From: Arthrobacter alpinus
GTDB lineage: Bacteria > Actinomycetota > Actinomycetes > Actinomycetales > Micrococcaceae
Length of the DNA stretch: 64,000 nt
Direction of reading: 5' to 3'
Assembly: GCF_900105965.1 (NCBI RefSeq)
Contig: NZ_FNTV01000002.1
Location: forward strand, 186,001 to 250,000
In this document: piece by piece, positions 62,425 through 64,000 of the stretch
How the letters are laid out: every line of letters starts with the position of its first letter
How positions within the stretch are numbered: the stretch's first letter is position 1
Notes under the pieces: generated by a model
What the model was told of the DNA's origin: nothing
What the model saw: the letters and a program-made list of their open reading frames with translations, nothing else
The model's database searches: none
Program-made: the position numbers and the translations under genes

Positions 62425-62444
62425 TGTGCAGACGACTTCTGAAA
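62425..62444 (-). repeat. Tn402-like right terminal sequence
   Basis: Exact inverted copy of the 20 bases at 42390-42409 (TTTCAGAAGTCGTCTGCACA). The outermost TGTC part seen at the left is not recognisable here, so this end may be cut. Confidence 0.65.
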
Positions 62445-62540
62445 TTTTTGAAACAGCGTTGTTCCGCAGCAGTCAGATTCCCGTATAGGGTGCCCGACTT
62501 AGTGCCCGTTGATGGGGGGCTAAACGCTACACTCAAAACC

Positions 62541-63122
62541 ATGACCGGACTCCTGATTGGATACGCGCGCGTATCCACCAACGACCAAGACCTCACCGCC
62601 CAAAAAAACGCCTTGCTTGTCCTCGGGGTGTCACAGGAGAAAACTTTCACCGACCAGGGCCTCACCGGTGCCAACAGGGCTCGGCCTGGGCTTGGGCAAG
62701 CGCTAGCAGCCTGCCGAGGCGGGGATACCCTCGTTGTAACCAAGCTCGACCGACTGGCCAGGTCGCTGCGCGATGCAAAGGACATCGTTGATGAACTCAC
62801 CCGTCGCGAGGTCAAGCTCAGCATCGGCGGCTCCGTCCACGACCCCACCGATCCCGTGGGCAGGCTCCTTTTCAATGTTCTGGCCATGGTGGCCGAATTT
62901 GAGGCAGACCTGATCCGTGCACGAACCCGTGAGGGAATGGCTGTCGCCAAAGCAAAGGGCAACCTACGCGGAAAGCAGCCCAAGCTCTCCAAGGCGCAGG
63001 AGGCTCACCTGTTCTCCGTTCACCAGGCAGGAACACACACGACCGTTGAGATTGCCGAACTCTTTGGCGTAGCCCGCTCCACTGTCTACCGCGCCATCAA
63101 ACGTGCAGGCGCCGCAACGTAA
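62541..63122 (+). CDS. Serine resolvase, intact
   Basis: 193 residues from MTGLLIGYARVSTNDQDLTA (catalytic Ser in RVSTNDQ). VVTKLDRLARSLRDAKDIVD, the E helix (LIRARTREGMAVAKAKGNLR) and a terminal helix-turn-helix (TTVEIAELFGVARSTVYRAI) are complete. It reads away from the array; the 96 bases between the right terminal sequence and its start probably hold a res site (CCCGACTTAGTGCCCG repeat near 62491). Confidence 0.9.
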   Translation: MTGLLIGYARVSTNDQDLTAQKNALLVLGVSQEKTFTDQGLTGANRARPGLGQALAACRGGDTLVVTKLDRLARSLRDAKDIVDELTRREVKLSIGGSVHDPTDPVGRLLFNVLAMVAEFEADLIRARTREGMAVAKAKGNLRGKQPKLSKAQEAHLFSVHQAGTHTTVEIAELFGVARSTVYRAIKRAGAAT

Positions 63123-63373
63123 CTTTTCGCGAGATTTTCCGTACTGATTATCGTCAGCACCGTTCGGGAAGCGTCATCGGCGAAATATCGAGTTCATCAC
63201 GATTCCCCTCCTCAACCTTCGGGTACCGGGTATCGGAAGTACGTTCTGGACACTTTCTACAAGGGATCCGCCGCGCCATGAGGCCTCAGGCGGAGCAGGA
63301 CTAAAGATATGGGTCGTTTTCGGTGGTTCGTCGTGGCCCTATAGGAACAACCCCAGGACCACCGCATGTGTCG
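63123..63373. other. No gene recognised
   Basis: Spacer after the resolvase; no repeat or family-like frame seen. Confidence 0.3.
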
Positions 63374-63910
63374 TTATGGACCTGCGAGACTGGCTTGCAT
63401 GGAGACAGTCAGGATCTCGATAGCCCTATCGACTTCCAAATATTGTTCCAAGCCCCTTGAATTGTTTACGGTACTCATTTGGCTGATCCATGCCTGGAAA
63501 ACCAACTGAACGTTCTCCATTTCAGGTTTGAGGGCTATATCAAGCAACAACACTTCTGCGTGTGCAGTGCGCCAGTTGGTAAACCATTGTTTGGCGTATT
63601 GCCGGTCCTGTTGAGATAGCTTGCCGTTGAGGAGATTTTGGAGATTCCGACGCGCGTCCATAATGAAATCAAGTGCCTCGCCGGTCAGCTTCAAGGCGTG
63701 GACAAAGGCCAATCGCTTGCTATCAAACACCAGCTCCTTAGAGCGGGCAGAGGTTTCTCGATCAAAGCGTTCCTCTTCAAAGTTCAAGCGTGTTTTCTCT
63801 TGCTTGGCCGAGGACCGATTGCCGACAATCTGTGCACCAATCGAACCGCCAGCACCACCAATTGCACCGATGAGACCAGCCAGAAGTGTCGCCAAATTTG
63901 CATCTATCAT
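63374..63910 (-). CDS. Membrane-anchored protein with coiled coil
   Basis: About 178 residues from MIDANLATLLAGLIGAIGGA (a start at 63940 is in frame). A glycine-rich membrane segment is followed by a charged helical region (SSAKQEKTRLNFEEERFDRE) likely to form a coiled coil, then helices. Function unknown. Confidence 0.6.
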   Translation of the reverse strand: MIDANLATLLAGLIGAIGGAGGSIGAQIVGNRSSAKQEKTRLNFEEERFDRETSARSKELVFDSKRLAFVHALKLTGEALDFIMDARRNLQNLLNGKLSQQDRQYAKQWFTNWRTAHAEVLLLDIALKPEMENVQLVFQAWISQMSTVNNSRGLEQYLEVDRAIEILTVSMQASLAGP

Positions 63911-64000
63911 GACCGAATCATAACCAGGTGCGGCGACCAATAATTCCTATTGTGGGCCGGTGAAACCGGAGTCAACAGACGCGGTGCCTAACGCTCTTGG

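Larger units (their letters stand above)
42384..62444. mobile_element. Putative cassette array: 18 same-direction repeats between Tn402-like ends
   Basis: About 20 kb. Each short repeat (listed separately) has the form YCCG, 15-17 bases containing GGAAC and usually TC six to eight bases before the end, then YGGG and mostly AC. All copies read on the plus strand although genes lie on both strands. Intervals range from about 0.5 to 3.5 kb and mostly hold one gene or one small unit. The first copy begins 12 bases inside the left terminal sequence, the last ends two bases before the right one. No integrase, tniA, tniB or tniQ is present in the window, and no clear copy of the repeat was noticed outside the array. 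Confidence 0.6.

Noticed and set aside
1..64000. CRISPR arrays, tRNA or rRNA genes, replication initiator gene
   Set aside because: None seen. Regularly spaced identical repeats of CRISPR type are absent, and no Rep-like protein was recognised.

Overview
The window looks like part of a large accessory replicon, probably a plasmid, of a high-GC Gram-positive actinobacterium. A Micrococcaceae host (Arthrobacter or Glutamicibacter type) is my best guess from protein style and codon use. A parB-like gene with a damaged parA, a umuDC-type SOS operon, several families of Tn3-type ends and many serine resolvases point to a plasmid. No replication gene, rRNA or tRNA was seen.

Layout. (1) 0.1-4.4 kb: start of a membrane protein at the left edge, a secreted Rhs protein split by a one-base frameshift, and small membrane proteins that may protect against its tip. 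(2) 4.5-36.1 kb: the two halves of one SRAP (YedK-like) gene lie at 4541-4854 and 35740-36135, about 30.9 kb apart, so everything between looks inserted. This insert holds a broken copC, a HelD-like ATPase, a run of immunity-like and hypothetical genes with several frameshifted members (8.5-15.6 kb), an eight-gene operon for an unknown organic acid (16.9-24.5 kb) with LysR, exporter, ArsR and oxidoreductase genes, and an ArsR-MFS resistance unit (33.2-35.5 kb). The operon region is bracketed by two derivatives of one Tn3-family transposon: one has lost its transposase gene, the other has a dead one. (3) 36.4-39.4 kb: plasmid backbone with umuDC, parB and the 3' end of parA. (4) 39.4-42.3 kb: remnants of serine recombinases and an aldo/keto reductase, a MarR-DUF998 operon and an intact resolvase.

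(5) 42.38-62.44 kb is the most interesting part. Eighteen copies of a short foldable repeat, all in one orientation, separate seventeen intervals that mostly hold one gene or one small gene group each (regulators, efflux pumps, acetyltransferases, small kinases, immunity-like proteins, lipoproteins). The consensus is YCCG, a 15-17 nt spacer carrying GGAACSSTC, then CGGGAC. Genes lie on both strands but the repeats do not change direction. The array is bounded on both sides by inverted sequences resembling the ends of Tn402/Tn5053 transposons, and just outside each end lies a serine resolvase gene reading outward. It resembles an integron cassette array, but there is no intI and the repeat is not a classical attC. 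I propose it as a possible undescribed cassette system.

The cargo suggests efflux and resistance (a Cmx-like chloramphenicol exporter, a TmrB-like protein, two GNAT acetyltransferases, several MFS pumps), toxin immunity and organic-acid catabolism. Many genes carry single-base frameshifts or nonsense changes; some may be assembly errors, but truncations at transposon ends are clearly real decay.
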